A stretch of 56,755 bases of DNA, taken from Ferrithrix thermotolerans DSM 19514. GTDB taxonomy: Bacteria; Actinomycetota; Acidimicrobiia; Acidimicrobiales; Ilumatobacteraceae. Within the stretch, counting starts at the first letter, position 1. Each line of letters begins with the position of its first letter. Where the stretch lies: the NCBI GenBank assembly GCA_945862025.1, contig CAMAWU010000004.1:1-56755 (forward strand), in the 5' to 3' direction. This document shows, piece after piece, positions 44,141-53,447 of the stretch. The notes beneath the pieces are model-generated. The model was not told the origin of the DNA. It was given only the letters and a program-made list of their open reading frames with translations, and ran no database searches. The position numbers were made by a program, and so were the translations under genes.

Positions 44141-44767
44141 TTATCTTTCGAGAAAATTCTTTAAAAGATGAAGCCCTGTTGACTGGCTCTTCTCAGGATG
44201 AAACTGAGTACCAGATATTTGGCCCTGCTCAAATGCCGCAACAAATTCAGTGCCATGATGACATGTGGCAACGCCCTTGATAGTTGGAGTCAGCCCCATG
44301 AAATATGAGTGAACAAAATAGAAGCATGACTCGCTAGGGATACTGCTGAAAAGCTTTGTGTTTGAGTCATGCTTAACTTCGCTGAACCCAACATGTGGAA
44401 TCTTCAATCTTGTATTTGCATCATTAGTAAATTTTTGCACCGTGTTTGGAACCAGTCCGAGTCCTTGTGTGTCACCATCTTCTGAACTTGTCGAACCAAG
44501 CAGTTGCATACCTAAGCAAATTCCGAGAAGTTTGGTGTCTAGTTGAGATAGCGATTGAAGAATGGCCTGATCAATTGAGTTTTTTCGGATTGCTTCCATT
44601 GCGCGTCGAAACGAACCAACGCCAGGAAGTATCAGGAATTTTGCTGAAGAAATTTCTTTTGCGCTTGTAGTGATGTGAGGTTCGGCACCGAGATGGCGAA
44701 TCGCACTGGCAACCGACCAAAGATTGCCCATGCCGTAATCAATGACTACGACCTGTTTTTTGCTCAC
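44141..44767 (-). CDS. hisH: HisH-like glutaminase of the amidotransferase system
   Basis: A 208-residue class I glutamine amidotransferase. DYGMGNLWSV (10-19), LPGVGSF (48-53), the nucleophile Cys84 in GICLGMQ, and His190 and Glu192 in FHPEKSQ make the full catalytic triad. It releases ammonia from glutamine for HisF/WbpG. It is the only HisH in the window and so must serve two HisF and two WbpG proteins, unless another is elsewhere. GTG start, sharing one base with the stop of the upstream amidotransferase (TAGTG). Confidence 0.92.
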   Translation of the reverse strand: MSKKQVVVIDYGMGNLWSVASAIRHLGAEPHITTSAKEISSAKFLILPGVGSFRRAMEAIRKNSIDQAILQSLSQLDTKLLGICLGMQLLGSTSSEDGDTQGLGLVPNTVQKFTNDANTRLKIPHVGFSEVKHDSNTKLFSSIPSESCFYFVHSYFMGLTPTIKGVATCHHGTEFVAAFEQGQISGTQFHPEKSQSTGLHLLKNFLER

Positions 44768-45879
44768 TATCTAATTGTAAAGGTTGGCTTCCATCGGCCA
44801 TCTTTTTTTGTAAATAGAGATGTATTTGTCCAACGATCAATTACATCTTCGAACTCGCCCAAGTTCATTTTGTAGTAGTCAAGGTATGCATCAATGTTTT
44901 CTTGTGGATATAAACCGTCGTAAAGTTTGACAAGGTTTATTGCCTGGTCGCGAGTCATTGCCCCTCGACGAATTTCGATTCCTGCGTCTTGCGTTGCGCG
45001 ACCGAAACCAAACTTTAAGTACATCATGTAGGCGTGGAGCGAATATAGCGCTTGGTCGTTTTGCGCAAAGTTTGTGAATGTTCCTGAATTTGTATCCGTT
45101 GCTTCAATTAATCCACAGTGCTCTTTTGCAACAAGATAATTTCTGTATGGATCCCAGTTTTCAAAATATGACCAGTGTGTGATCTTCAGTTCACCATCGC
45201 CGATTTCGTCTTTTGATGGAAAGCGGAAAAATGGCAGGGCTTCGTTTTCTAGTTTGGCTTCTTTGAATACGAGATCTTGGCCGCCTTCGAAGTAAATATC
45301 GCGGATATACCCAACATCATAAAATGGTTTGTTCTTTAGGGCGGTCGAACCACCGTATTCGGTTTCCCCTTCTTCACCATAAAAGATTAAAGAGATATTT
45401 AATTGTGCCGCAATTTTTAGAGGTCCCGTTTTAATTGCCATCAGCCAACCAAAATATGGAAATCCTTTGTGAATGAAACCAATTTTATTAAGTGTGCTCA
45501 TCACATCACTAGCGGGACTGATTTGTATGTGGTTAAATCCACTCGCAATAAAGTTTTTGAGATTTTGATTGCCTAAATCAAGAGCTAGCCCCGGGGTGAT
45601 TGTGACCGCAAGAGGGTGCATGCCATAAACATTTTTTAATTGGTGTGCGACATAAGAACCATCTTTACCACCGCTTACTGGCACCACACAATCAAACGAA
45701 CCGTCTGAAGACCGATGTGTATCTAAAATTTGTTTGAGTTCTGTTTTTCGGTCCGACCAATCTAATTTTTTCTTTTCTTCCGACCATTGACATGCATTGC
45801 ACCAACCGCTAGAATCAAATGTGATTCGCGGTCGGGTCGACATATTCAAACAATTCGTACACCAAAAAATCTCACTCAT
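44767..45879 (-). CDS. WbpG/PtmG-type N-acetyl-sugar amidotransferase 2
   Basis: 370 residues, PP-loop family, with CTNCLNMSTRP and CNACQWSEEK Cys pairs (zinc-like), VPVSGGKDGSYVAHQL as ATP loop, and FYGEEGETEYGG. It directly follows the ptmA-like gene and precedes hisH and hisF2, so together they should make the acetamidino group on legionaminic acid or its precursor, as PtmG does in Campylobacter. ATG at 45879 is preferred to a TTG at 45885 (two more residues). Differs enough from amidotransferase 1 to be an old paralogue. Confidence 0.86.
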   Translation of the reverse strand: MSEIFWCTNCLNMSTRPRITFDSSGWCNACQWSEEKKKLDWSDRKTELKQILDTHRSSDGSFDCVVPVSGGKDGSYVAHQLKNVYGMHPLAVTITPGLALDLGNQNLKNFIASGFNHIQISPASDVMSTLNKIGFIHKGFPYFGWLMAIKTGPLKIAAQLNISLIFYGEEGETEYGGSTALKNKPFYDVGYIRDIYFEGGQDLVFKEAKLENEALPFFRFPSKDEIGDGELKITHWSYFENWDPYRNYLVAKEHCGLIEATDTNSGTFTNFAQNDQALYSLHAYMMYLKFGFGRATQDAGIEIRRGAMTRDQAINLVKLYDGLYPQENIDAYLDYYKMNLGEFEDVIDRWTNTSLFTKKDGRWKPTFTIR

Positions 45880-45897
45880 TAGCAACTTGCCCTTGAA

Positions 45898-46722
45898 CTA
45901 CCATGCTGAAAGACCACCATCGACGATAACATTTTGCCCCGTTACATAACTTGATGCATCTGACGCCAAGTAAATTAGTGCGCCGACAAGTTCGGAGGCT
46001 TGACCCATTCTTCGCAATGGAACTCGGTTTGAATATTTTTCGTCAAAAGTTTTATTCTGACCACTAGAGATTCCTCCGGGCGTCAAAGAGTTGACACGAA
46101 TGCCACTGTTCGCCCAATAAGTTGACAGATAACTTGTTAACCCGAGCACGGCTGCTTTTGACGCGGAGTAAACGGCGGGTGTATTAATTGGTATTCCGTT
46201 GTACTCGGAGCCCTCATAAATTCGTTGGTCTGGAGCGACAACGCCATAAATTGATGATGTCTGGATAATTGATCCGCCACCTTGGAGTTTCATTTGTTTG
46301 CCAACTGCTTGTGCTACCAAAAATAATCCGTCAATATTTACCGACATAACCTCACGCCAAGTTTGCAAAGAATAGTCTTCAAACGGTTTAAAGAATTCAT
46401 CAAGACTTGAGCCCTTTGATGCGGCGTTATTAATCAATACATCAATACGATCGAGTTCGCTGACTACTGTTTTAACCATTATTGAAACTGACTCCGGGGA
46501 AGTTACATCGCACCCAACACCACAAACTTTTCTTCCGGATTTCGTGGCAATATTTGTGGCTACTGATTTTGCGGCTTGATCATCAATGTCAACCACGGCA
46601 ACATCTGCACCACTGTCTGCAAACGCTTGACAAAAGACTTGTCCTAGTAGACCAGCACCGCCAGTAACTAAAACGACTTTGCCCGACAGACTAAAAAGAT
46701 CTGCTGATTCTTTAGTCGTCAT
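45898..46722 (-). CDS. ptmA: SDR oxidoreductase, PtmA-like
   Basis: A 274-residue classical SDR. TGGAGLLGQVF near the N-terminus binds NAD(P), NNAASKGSS follows, and the catalytic set is Ser in IIQTSSIYG and YSASK with Tyr and Lys. The C-terminus SYVTGQNVIVDGGLSAW is usual. Position after a CMP-ulosonate synthetase equals that of ptmA in the Campylobacter ptm locus, where it helps supply the amino-sugar precursor. ATG at 46722 overlaps the legF stop (ATGA); a start at 46749 would intrude by 31 bases. Exact reaction is inferred. Confidence 0.82.
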   Translation of the reverse strand: MTTKESADLFSLSGKVVLVTGGAGLLGQVFCQAFADSGADVAVVDIDDQAAKSVATNIATKSGRKVCGVGCDVTSPESVSIMVKTVVSELDRIDVLINNAASKGSSLDEFFKPFEDYSLQTWREVMSVNIDGLFLVAQAVGKQMKLQGGGSIIQTSSIYGVVAPDQRIYEGSEYNGIPINTPAVYSASKAAVLGLTSYLSTYWANSGIRVNSLTPGGISSGQNKTFDEKYSNRVPLRRMGQASELVGALIYLASDASSYVTGQNVIVDGGLSAW

Positions 46723-47417
46723 GATTTTGCGCCTTTCGACATCATCCATTCAACCATTTCGAAATCAGCTTGCGAATCTATATCTAACGAGCGTTCCCGA
46801 GGCATTATAAATAAACGAGTACTAGGTGCGAACAGGCTTTGATTATTTAGCAGTGCATCACGCTTCCATACATAAATTGATGCATTCATATCAAAACACT
46901 CGGGCGAGTCTTGGCGCCGGGAGACTGACGTAAGTAGCGGTTTTGAGAGGTGCACTATTCCATTGGAATCAGTTTCAACAAGATTGAAATATGGTGATCG
47001 GTGCGCTGGTGTACCAGTGATTATATTGTCGGCATCAGTTGTTTTGAGAAGATCCACTGCCCCAATAATGTCTGCAACAATTCGTAGTGGCGCAGTCGCA
47101 TCTAAGTCAAGAACAATGTCGAATTTGCCAAATTCTTTCTCAGATGATTCAACACAGTGTCGAATCGCTGGAAGTTTTGGCGCCATATCTGATGCCATTT
47201 GCGCGGGGCGATCAACAACAAAAGTTGCTCCGTGAGCGAGTGCAGTCGTGCGAATCTCTGAACTATCACTGCTGACAGCGATTTGCGAAAATAGTTTTGT
47301 TTCAATTGCTTGTTGTAACGAATAAGCGATCAGCGGTAGTCCATTTATAAGTCTCAGGTTTTTGTTCGCCACACCTTTCGATCCTGCTCGTGCGCAAATC
47401 GTGCAGAGAATTTTCAT
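46719..47417 (-). CDS. legF: CMP-legionaminic acid synthetase (LegF/PtmB/NeuA-like)
   Basis: A 232-residue acylneuraminate cytidylyltransferase. ICARAGSKGVANKNLRLINGLP (7-28) is the CTP-binding motif; DIVLDLDATAPLR contains the metal-binding Asp and the substrate-loop pattern. It activates the nonulosonate with CMP for transfer. ATG at 47417 overlaps the ptmF-like stop (ATGA); ATG at 47429, four residues longer, is also possible. Its place within the Leg set gives the substrate; sialic acid is the main alternative. Confidence 0.88.
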   Translation of the reverse strand: MKILCTICARAGSKGVANKNLRLINGLPLIAYSLQQAIETKLFSQIAVSSDSSEIRTTALAHGATFVVDRPAQMASDMAPKLPAIRHCVESSEKEFGKFDIVLDLDATAPLRIVADIIGAVDLLKTTDADNIITGTPAHRSPYFNLVETDSNGIVHLSKPLLTSVSRRQDSPECFDMNASIYVWKRDALLNNQSLFAPSTRLFIMPRERSLDIDSQADFEMVEWMMSKGAKS

Positions 47418-48322
47418 TTCTTGATCCATTTTTGTTTTGATGATGCGATTTCTATTGATTCAATGGTTTTCACAACATTTAATGCTTCGGCGATTGAGCA
47501 GATCGTTTTTGAGTCTTTAGCGATCATCGCTTTGTGCTCGGCTAAGTAGGTGTGATCCGAGTCGACATTAAACACCTGAGTACTTTCATTGAATTGCGAC
47601 AACCCCGAGATTAAGTCAATTTTTATTGTGCCTTTGTCACCATTAACCGTGATCAATCTTTGTTTAATTCGGTCGAGATAATTCATCTGAATCGATAGTG
47701 CAGGACAAATATCTGTTTGCATCATTATAGAAAAGGTGTCATCTGTTTCAATTTCAAGGTTGCTGAACTTTCCACCAGATGAAGTTAGATAACGCCAGTC
47801 ACCAAAAAAATATTGGGCTAGATCTAGTTCATGACTAAGGTCTCGCAATACTCCGCCACCGTCTGCGATCGTTGCCGAACTTGAGTTTTGATACTTATCA
47901 TTTTTGCGCCAAGTTGGCAAATATTGTCCAACATAAAAATTTGCTGATGAGATGTATCCGAGTTGCGGCAATGTGTCGCGTAGCCATGCAATTGCAGGGT
48001 GGAATCGCAAGTTGTAGCCAACTGCCGCAAAGTCAAAATTATTTTTATGTAACTTTTTCAAACTAGTCAGAATTGGTTTTTCGACCAATACCTTGCCAGA
48101 AAACTTTGAAGAACTTAGTTCGCGTAGGTCCTCAAAGTGCTGCGAGGTTTTGCTGGCGACGACAACATATTCAAATTTTTCGTACTTAAGTGCATCGGAG
48201 ATTCTTTCGTACTTACCCGCACCTGATCGCCTTGAAATTACGACTACGTCATGTCTCGAATCTCGCAGTATCTGCGCATGTCTTGAACCGATTGATCCAG
48301 CGCCAACTATCGCAATTTTCAC
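47414..48322 (-). CDS. ptmF: Gfo/Idh/MocA oxidoreductase, PtmF-like position
   Basis: About 302 residues: N-terminal NAD-binding fold (KIAIVGAGSIGSRHAQIL), VLVEKPI with the conserved EKP, and a C-terminal domain with GGGVLRDLSHELDLAQYFFGDW that holds the family His. Between ptmE and legF, as ptmF in the Campylobacter locus (from memory). GTG at 48322 (GTGA overlap with the ptmE stop, GGGAAG just upstream) is preferred to ATG at 48340. It probably oxidises or reduces an amino-sugar precursor together with the SDR. Confidence 0.78.
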   Translation of the reverse strand: MKIAIVGAGSIGSRHAQILRDSRHDVVVISRRSGAGKYERISDALKYEKFEYVVVASKTSQHFEDLRELSSSKFSGKVLVEKPILTSLKKLHKNNFDFAAVGYNLRFHPAIAWLRDTLPQLGYISSANFYVGQYLPTWRKNDKYQNSSSATIADGGGVLRDLSHELDLAQYFFGDWRYLTSSGGKFSNLEIETDDTFSIMMQTDICPALSIQMNYLDRIKQRLITVNGDKGTIKIDLISGLSQFNESTQVFNVDSDHTYLAEHKAMIAKDSKTICSIAEALNVVKTIESIEIASSKQKWIKK

Positions 48323-49368
48323 TGAACTTCCCGGGGCCATTCGCGTTGTGCTCGCTCAAGCTCATCGAGTCGCCCGATGTCAACCCAATACTCATGAAGC
48401 GGAAAAGCAGTAGTTCGATGCCCGTCGGCGGCAAGTTTCGTAAAGTGTGTGGGCATGTCGTAATAAGTGCCCTTCGGAATATTCGCCAGACTTTGCTCGC
48501 TCAGCACGTAGATGCCGGCATTCACTAAATGTCGTTGTGTAGGTTTTTCTTTGACATCGATAATTTGTGTGCCGTCAACTTCAACAACTCCGTATGGAAC
48601 TTGATAATGATCTTCGCGAACAACCATTGTCGCAACAGCGTTTTCGCGTTGATGAAAATCTAGAAGTGCGTCAACAGAAATTCGCGTCAACAAGTCACCG
48701 TTCATCACAATGATCGGGTAATTAACTTCACTTGGTAAGAGCGATAACCCACCTGCAGTGCCGAGCCGAGTGGTTTCGTGTAGGTAGGTAATCGAAGCAC
48801 CTAGTTTCGAACCATCACCGAAATAGTCCGAGATTATTTCTGCTTTAAAATTTAACGATACAAAAAAATTTACATAACCTTGATCAATGAAAGACTGAAT
48901 GATTGTTTCCAGAATTGGTTTACCACCGACATTAAGCATTGGCTTTGGTGTGTCTTGCGTCAACGGATGAAGACGAGTGCCGAGCCCTCCAGCCATAATC
49001 ACGACTGCATTTGTTTTTTCTTGAGCCCCGAGCATGTCGTCGACTGTAAGCACATCAACAATCTGTCCAGATTCATTGACAATTGGCATTTGGTGGATTC
49101 TTTTTTCGCGCATTAACTTAATAATCACGGATCGTGGCGTAGATACAGAACTTGTAGTCGGAGACTTTCGCATTGCTTCTGCTGCCGCAATATTTAAATC
49201 TTTACCTGCCAAAATTGCTTTGCGAATATCGCCATCAGTGATCGTGCCAATAAGCTTGTGATTGTCGTCGACTACGAGTGCAATCTGAAGAGCACTATTG
49301 GTAATCGCTTCAATTGTCTGGCGCAATGTCATCGAACTCGACACGAGCGCATCTTGCCAACTAGACAT
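48319..49368 (-). CDS. ptmE: CBS-domain nucleotidyltransferase, PtmE (GlcN-1-phosphate guanylyltransferase type)
   Basis: 349 residues: two CBS domains (about 5-60 and 68-118; KLIGTITDGDIRKAI, QMPIVNESGQIVDVLTVDDM), then a sugar-nucleotidyltransferase domain with VIMAGGLGTRLHPLTQDTPKPM (122-143) and MNGDLLTRIS. This fusion is the hallmark of PtmE, which makes GDP-glucosamine in the Campylobacter legionaminic pathway. It argues for a GDP-linked rather than UDP-linked route here. The CBS pair could sense an adenine nucleotide. 10 bases after the acetyltransferase gene. Confidence 0.9.
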   Translation of the reverse strand: MSSWQDALVSSSMTLRQTIEAITNSALQIALVVDDNHKLIGTITDGDIRKAILAGKDLNIAAAEAMRKSPTTSSVSTPRSVIIKLMREKRIHQMPIVNESGQIVDVLTVDDMLGAQEKTNAVVIMAGGLGTRLHPLTQDTPKPMLNVGGKPILETIIQSFIDQGYVNFFVSLNFKAEIISDYFGDGSKLGASITYLHETTRLGTAGGLSLLPSEVNYPIIVMNGDLLTRISVDALLDFHQRENAVATMVVREDHYQVPYGVVEVDGTQIIDVKEKPTQRHLVNAGIYVLSEQSLANIPKGTYYDMPTHFTKLAADGHRTTAFPLHEYWVDIGRLDELERAQREWPREVQ

Positions 49369-49378
49369 TGCCTCTATT

Positions 49379-50020
49379 CTAATTGTCTAATTGCTTTGCG
49401 GGGTTCCCAACGACAATCGCAGATCCGTTGACATTATGCCGTACAACAGCGCCAGCACCAATAACACAATTATCACCGATTTCAATTCCTTGAATAATTA
49501 CGGCACCGGCACCAACAAAAACACCACTTCCAATTTTTACATCGCCACAAATGATTGCACCTGGCGAAATTATAGAGTGATCCCCTATGATGCCATCGTG
49601 GTCGACAGATGATCGGGTATTAAGAATTACATTTTTACCAATCTTCACATTATTTTGAACTATAACTCCAACCATTATTTGGGTCGTTTTGTCTATGTAG
49701 CAATTTCTTCGCACATTTGCTGATGGATGAGTTGCACCACTAAAAGTGAAACCTCGTTTAGATAAATCTTCAAACATTTTTCTGTGTAACTCTACGTTGC
49801 CAGTTGAACCAATCCCGTTTATGAGAACGTCAGTAGATGCGTCAATCGAGTCAATTAAAAACGAATCGTTGCCAACAACTGGTACTCCAAAAATCTCTGT
49901 ACCTAATTCAAGATTGGGGTCTATTATTCCAGTCACCTTTTGGTTTGAGGATAAAATTGCATCAAGCAAGGCAACACCATGTGCACCACCACCAATTAAA
50001 TACCTTAACTGTTTGGGCAT
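49379..50020 (-). CDS. PglD/NeuD/LegH-type sugar O/N-acetyltransferase
   Basis: 213 residues: an N-terminal Rossmann-like half (LRYLIGGGAHGVALLDAIL) and a C-terminal left-handed beta-helix of hexapeptide repeats (VIVQNNVKIGKNVILNTRSSVDHDGIIG and on). SSVDHD contains the catalytic His of PglD-like enzymes. It would acetylate the 4-amino group made by LegC, giving the di-N-acetyl sugar, as LegH does. Location between legI and ptmE supports this. Confidence 0.87.
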   Translation of the reverse strand: MPKQLRYLIGGGAHGVALLDAILSSNQKVTGIIDPNLELGTEIFGVPVVGNDSFLIDSIDASTDVLINGIGSTGNVELHRKMFEDLSKRGFTFSGATHPSANVRRNCYIDKTTQIMVGVIVQNNVKIGKNVILNTRSSVDHDGIIGDHSIISPGAIICGDVKIGSGVFVGAGAVIIQGIEIGDNCVIGAGAVVRHNVNGSAIVVGNPAKQLDN

Positions 50021-50025
50021 AAATA

Positions 50026-51108
50026 TTAGATTAACTCGTTTTCGGCGATATCACGCTGTGATTTAGTTCCGAGAAGATCCCAATATTTAAATGGTGACTG
50101 TCCTGTACCCGGTCGTTTGACGACGATATTTTCGGTGGTGAAAGTTTCTCCAGATTTAATTCGCCTACTAGCGACGATACTTCGGCGAGCGACTTGTCGA
50201 TTCTTAATTTCAGTTGCTGTCGGGTTTTTTTCTGAACTGCCAAGTGCTTTTTCGATGTCGCGGATATTTTCGACGAGAATTTTGAACTCTTGTGGTTCAA
50301 GCGAGGCCTTGTGGTCGGGTCCTTCCAAATTACGACTGGTTGTTAGATGCTTCTCAATAACAGTTGCACCCATCGCCACGGCCCCAACAGAAATATGAGT
50401 GCCAACAGAGTGATCAGACAAGCCAACTTGACAGTTAAATTTTTCGCGCAGAGTGCGCATTGCCTGAAGATTGACATCAAGTGGTGAGGTCGGATAGTCA
50501 GTCGTGCAATGCAAAAGCGTGACGCATTGGTTTATCGCTTTTTTGCCTGCATCACTTGCTAATGCTTTGCTACAAGCATTAGTCGTTGGTTTGAGAGTTT
50601 TCTCACAACTTAATCCAAAGGCAATAACCCCGAGTGCTAACTCAATCTCGTCAATTGTGCTCATTCCAGTTGAAAGAATAATTTGTTTTGCAGAGCGAGC
50701 GACTTCTAATAAGAATGGAGCATTTGTGAGTTCGCCTGATCCAACTTTAATTAGAGAAAGACCAATATCGTCGACTAGAAATTTCAGACTTTGAATATCA
50801 AACGGAGTTGAAAGAAATGCAATGTCTCGAGTTCTACAATATTTGAATAGTTCATGTTGCTGTGACTGAGATAATTCAAGTCGTTGCAACATTTCAAGTT
50901 GAGACTCTTGACCACCCGTTTGCACAATTTGATAGTCGGCTTTTTTCGCATTCTCTGTCACAATTGAGGTGGCGATAAACGACTGAAACTTTACCGCGTC
51001 TGCTTTAGCGGCAACTGCCGCATCAACCAGACTGCGTGCTAAATCCATTGAACCGTTATGGTTCACTCCTGCTTCGGCAATGATGAATGTGTTGGTCGTA
51101 TTGGTCAT
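50026..51108 (-). CDS. legI: Legionaminic acid synthase (LegI/NeuB)
   Basis: 360 residues. An N-terminal NeuB TIM barrel (IIAEAGVNHNGSMDLARSLVDAAVAAKADAVKFQSF start, KVGSGELTNAPFLLEVA, CTTDYPTSPLDVNL) condenses PEP with the di-acetamido-hexose, and a C-terminal SAF/antifreeze-like domain (about 300-355, ARRSIVASRRIKSGETF) closes the site. ATG at 51108 shares one base with the legG stop (TGATG); a TTG at 51111 is the alternative. The Leg context distinguishes it from sialic acid or pseudaminic synthase. Confidence 0.92.
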   Translation of the reverse strand: MTNTTNTFIIAEAGVNHNGSMDLARSLVDAAVAAKADAVKFQSFIATSIVTENAKKADYQIVQTGGQESQLEMLQRLELSQSQQHELFKYCRTRDIAFLSTPFDIQSLKFLVDDIGLSLIKVGSGELTNAPFLLEVARSAKQIILSTGMSTIDEIELALGVIAFGLSCEKTLKPTTNACSKALASDAGKKAINQCVTLLHCTTDYPTSPLDVNLQAMRTLREKFNCQVGLSDHSVGTHISVGAVAMGATVIEKHLTTSRNLEGPDHKASLEPQEFKILVENIRDIEKALGSSEKNPTATEIKNRQVARRSIVASRRIKSGETFTTENIVVKRPGTGQSPFKYWDLLGTKSQRDIAENELI

Positions 51109-52268
51109 CAAATGGTGTCAATGAATATTTTTTGTGTTGTCAGTTTCGTAGTTTTTAGCGTATCGGCTATGACTTGCGCGGTATTGCCGGAGCCATATTT
51201 GCTTTTGGTTGTAAGACAACGCGACTTAAAAGCAGGTGAGAGCGCTGTCTCAATTGCGGTACGAATTTCGTGTCGTTCAAACTTGCAGTCAATAATTGAA
51301 TCAGCACGAAGGCGACCATCTTGACGGGTACCGATATTGACAGTCGGCACATGCAGAACAGGAGCCTCAATGATTCCGCTTGAAGAATTTCCGATTACCA
51401 CATCGGCAACTCGCATTAAATTGAGATAGTTCTTTTGACCAAGTGAGTCGTGCACAACTCGTCTTAGCGGATCAGCCGCAACAAATTTTCGGATGGCATT
51501 ATTTATGTGCGAGTAACCAGGGTCGGCGTTGACCCCAGTGAAAATAATTGTCGACTCAGCAAAATGTTCAACAGCACTCAGCAATTCGTCAACTTCTTCA
51601 GGTATCGACATATCACTGCGAGTTGTTGGGTGCACAGTAACTAGTAGTAGCGGTGACCCGAGTGCAACGCCAACCGTAGATGCCAATTCGTCGCGCGTAA
51701 TTTCTGCAAGGTTGAGCAATATATCAATTCCAAGTGCACCGACATTGAAAACCGTTTGCGGTGATTCGCCGAGTTGGATCAACCTGCGTTGATATTCTTC
51801 TGCCGCACAAAAATGTAGATTTGACATTTTGGTGATTGCATGTCGGATGCTGTCATCAAATGCACCGGTCGTCACTTCACCACCATGAATATGCGCAATC
51901 GGAATTCCTAAAATTAGTGCCGCTTGTGCTGCACCAAGAATTTCGTATCTGTCACCTAATACAACAACCAAGTCAGGTTTGAGATTCGTAAATGCATCGG
52001 CGATTTGAGATGTCGCCCGACCGAGTGCGTGCGCGACGCTTAGAACCGAGTCGTCTTTAAGTTTTAAGTCGACTAGTGCATCAGCAACAAATCCGTCTTG
52101 CTCAATGAACTTAATTGTTGATCCATGCTGCGCGGATAAATGTGATCCAGTGACAACTAGTTGAAGGTCGATTTTGGGGTCTTGCTTTAGCAACGACATC
52201 AATGGTGCGAGCAGACCGTATTCTGCGCGAGTTCCGGTAACTACGCAGATTTTACGATTGAGACTCAT
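51108..52268 (-). CDS. legG: Hydrolysing nucleotide-sugar 2-epimerase (LegG/NeuC)
   Basis: 386 residues, GT-B fold. VVTGTRAEYGLLAPLM (9-24), VVLGDRYEILGAAQAALILGIPIAHIHGGE (catalytic Asp, Glu, His) and NSSSGIIEAPVLHVPTVNIGTRQDGR are hallmark segments. It releases the nucleotide and epimerises C2, giving the 6-deoxy-manno di-acetamido sugar used by LegI. It couples to legC (ATGA) and to legI (TGATG). Confidence 0.93.
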   Translation of the reverse strand: MSLNRKICVVTGTRAEYGLLAPLMSLLKQDPKIDLQLVVTGSHLSAQHGSTIKFIEQDGFVADALVDLKLKDDSVLSVAHALGRATSQIADAFTNLKPDLVVVLGDRYEILGAAQAALILGIPIAHIHGGEVTTGAFDDSIRHAITKMSNLHFCAAEEYQRRLIQLGESPQTVFNVGALGIDILLNLAEITRDELASTVGVALGSPLLLVTVHPTTRSDMSIPEEVDELLSAVEHFAESTIIFTGVNADPGYSHINNAIRKFVAADPLRRVVHDSLGQKNYLNLMRVADVVIGNSSSGIIEAPVLHVPTVNIGTRQDGRLRADSIIDCKFERHEIRTAIETALSPAFKSRCLTTKSKYGSGNTAQVIADTLKTTKLTTQKIFIDTI

Positions 52269-53443
52269 GACCCCAAGTTTGCACTGCTTGGCACATTAAT
52301 TAGAGAATTCTCAAGCATTTGAGCAACAGGCAATTCGGCTCTTGGCGAATTTTGATACATCGGTAGTTTGTGGAGCAAGTTCCATGCAGGGCGACATAAG
52401 TAACCTTGCACTCTTGCTGCTGCAAGCAATTCGTTTCGTGTCTGTAAATCTGGTTGCACAAGTCGAAAAGTATTCAGCCAATAGTTAGAAGTTGTTCCAG
52501 TCGGCTCACTAACAAACTTAAGAAACTGCGCATCAACTAGCGCGGTTTGATATTTTTTTGCGAGGTTCCGCTTATTTTTCAAAAATTCATCCAGTCGATC
52601 AAGTTGAGCGCAACCCAGTGCAGCATTTAAATTTGGCATCCGATAGTTCCATGCGGTTGCGTCATGGATAAATTCCCATTCGTGTGCAATTTTGGCTGTC
52701 GTTGCAAGATGGCGAATTTTTGTTGCAAGTATTTCATCATCAGTCAAAATCGCTCCACCACCACCAGTCGTAATGGTTTTATTGCCATTGAAACTTAAAA
52801 CTCCGCATCGACCAAAGGTGCCTGTGTGTTTTTTTCCGAAATAACTTCCGAGCGACTCCGCGGCATCCTCAACTATCGGCAGACCGAACTCTTTAGCAAC
52901 TAAATCAAGCTCATCGATTTGCATCGGATGCCCAAACGCGTGCATTGGCACAATTGCGCCGATGCGATTGCCAGTTTTTGTATTTACCAGATCGTCCCCT
53001 CGTTTAGTTGTCGTTGAGGTGAGGTGTTCTCTTAAAGAAATTGGATCCATGCCCAAAGTTTCTGAACTGCTATCTACAAAATGTGGAATCGCACCACAAT
53101 GTGCCACCGAGTTGGCGGTCGCAACAAAACTCAGAGTCGGAACAATAACTTCATTGCCTGGTTTTACTCCGACTGCATATAAAGCAAGGTGAAGGGCAGT
53201 AGTTCCATTAACTGTTGCTATGACATGTGCGGCGCCTGTTATTTTTGAAAGTTGATTTTCGAATTGGGTAATGAAAGCTCCGACCGAAGAAACCCATCCA
53301 CTTGAAAGACATTCAGCAACAAGTTGATGCTCATGTTCACCGATATTTGGTTCGTGTAACGCCAATGTTGAAGTTTTAACTGGCCCAAGCACCGAAGTCA
53401 GTACTTTAAGAAATTCTTGTGTTGCTAGATCGTAAGTCACCAT
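52265..53443 (-). CDS. legC: GDP/UDP-4-keto-6-deoxy-GlcNAc aminotransferase (LegC)
   Basis: 392 residues, DegT/DnrJ family. VEDAAESLGS (PLP ring Asp) and VLSFNGNKTITTGGGGAIL (PLP Lys in GNKT) are intact. VIVPTLSFVATANSVAHCGAIPHFVDSSSETLGMDP is characteristic of the LegC subgroup. It installs the 4-amino group. Four bases after legB. The enzyme is about the usual 390 residues. Confidence 0.93.
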   Translation of the reverse strand: MVTYDLATQEFLKVLTSVLGPVKTSTLALHEPNIGEHEHQLVAECLSSGWVSSVGAFITQFENQLSKITGAAHVIATVNGTTALHLALYAVGVKPGNEVIVPTLSFVATANSVAHCGAIPHFVDSSSETLGMDPISLREHLTSTTTKRGDDLVNTKTGNRIGAIVPMHAFGHPMQIDELDLVAKEFGLPIVEDAAESLGSYFGKKHTGTFGRCGVLSFNGNKTITTGGGGAILTDDEILATKIRHLATTAKIAHEWEFIHDATAWNYRMPNLNAALGCAQLDRLDEFLKNKRNLAKKYQTALVDAQFLKFVSEPTGTTSNYWLNTFRLVQPDLQTRNELLAAARVQGYLCRPAWNLLHKLPMYQNSPRAELPVAQMLENSLINVPSSANLGS

Positions 53444-53447
53444 CTAA

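Noticed and set aside
41213-44767. hisH/hisF as part of histidine biosynthesis
   Set aside because: No other his gene is present, two HisF copies alternate with WbpG-like genes, and HisF2 has lost a catalytic Asp. They fit the sugar amidotransferase role.
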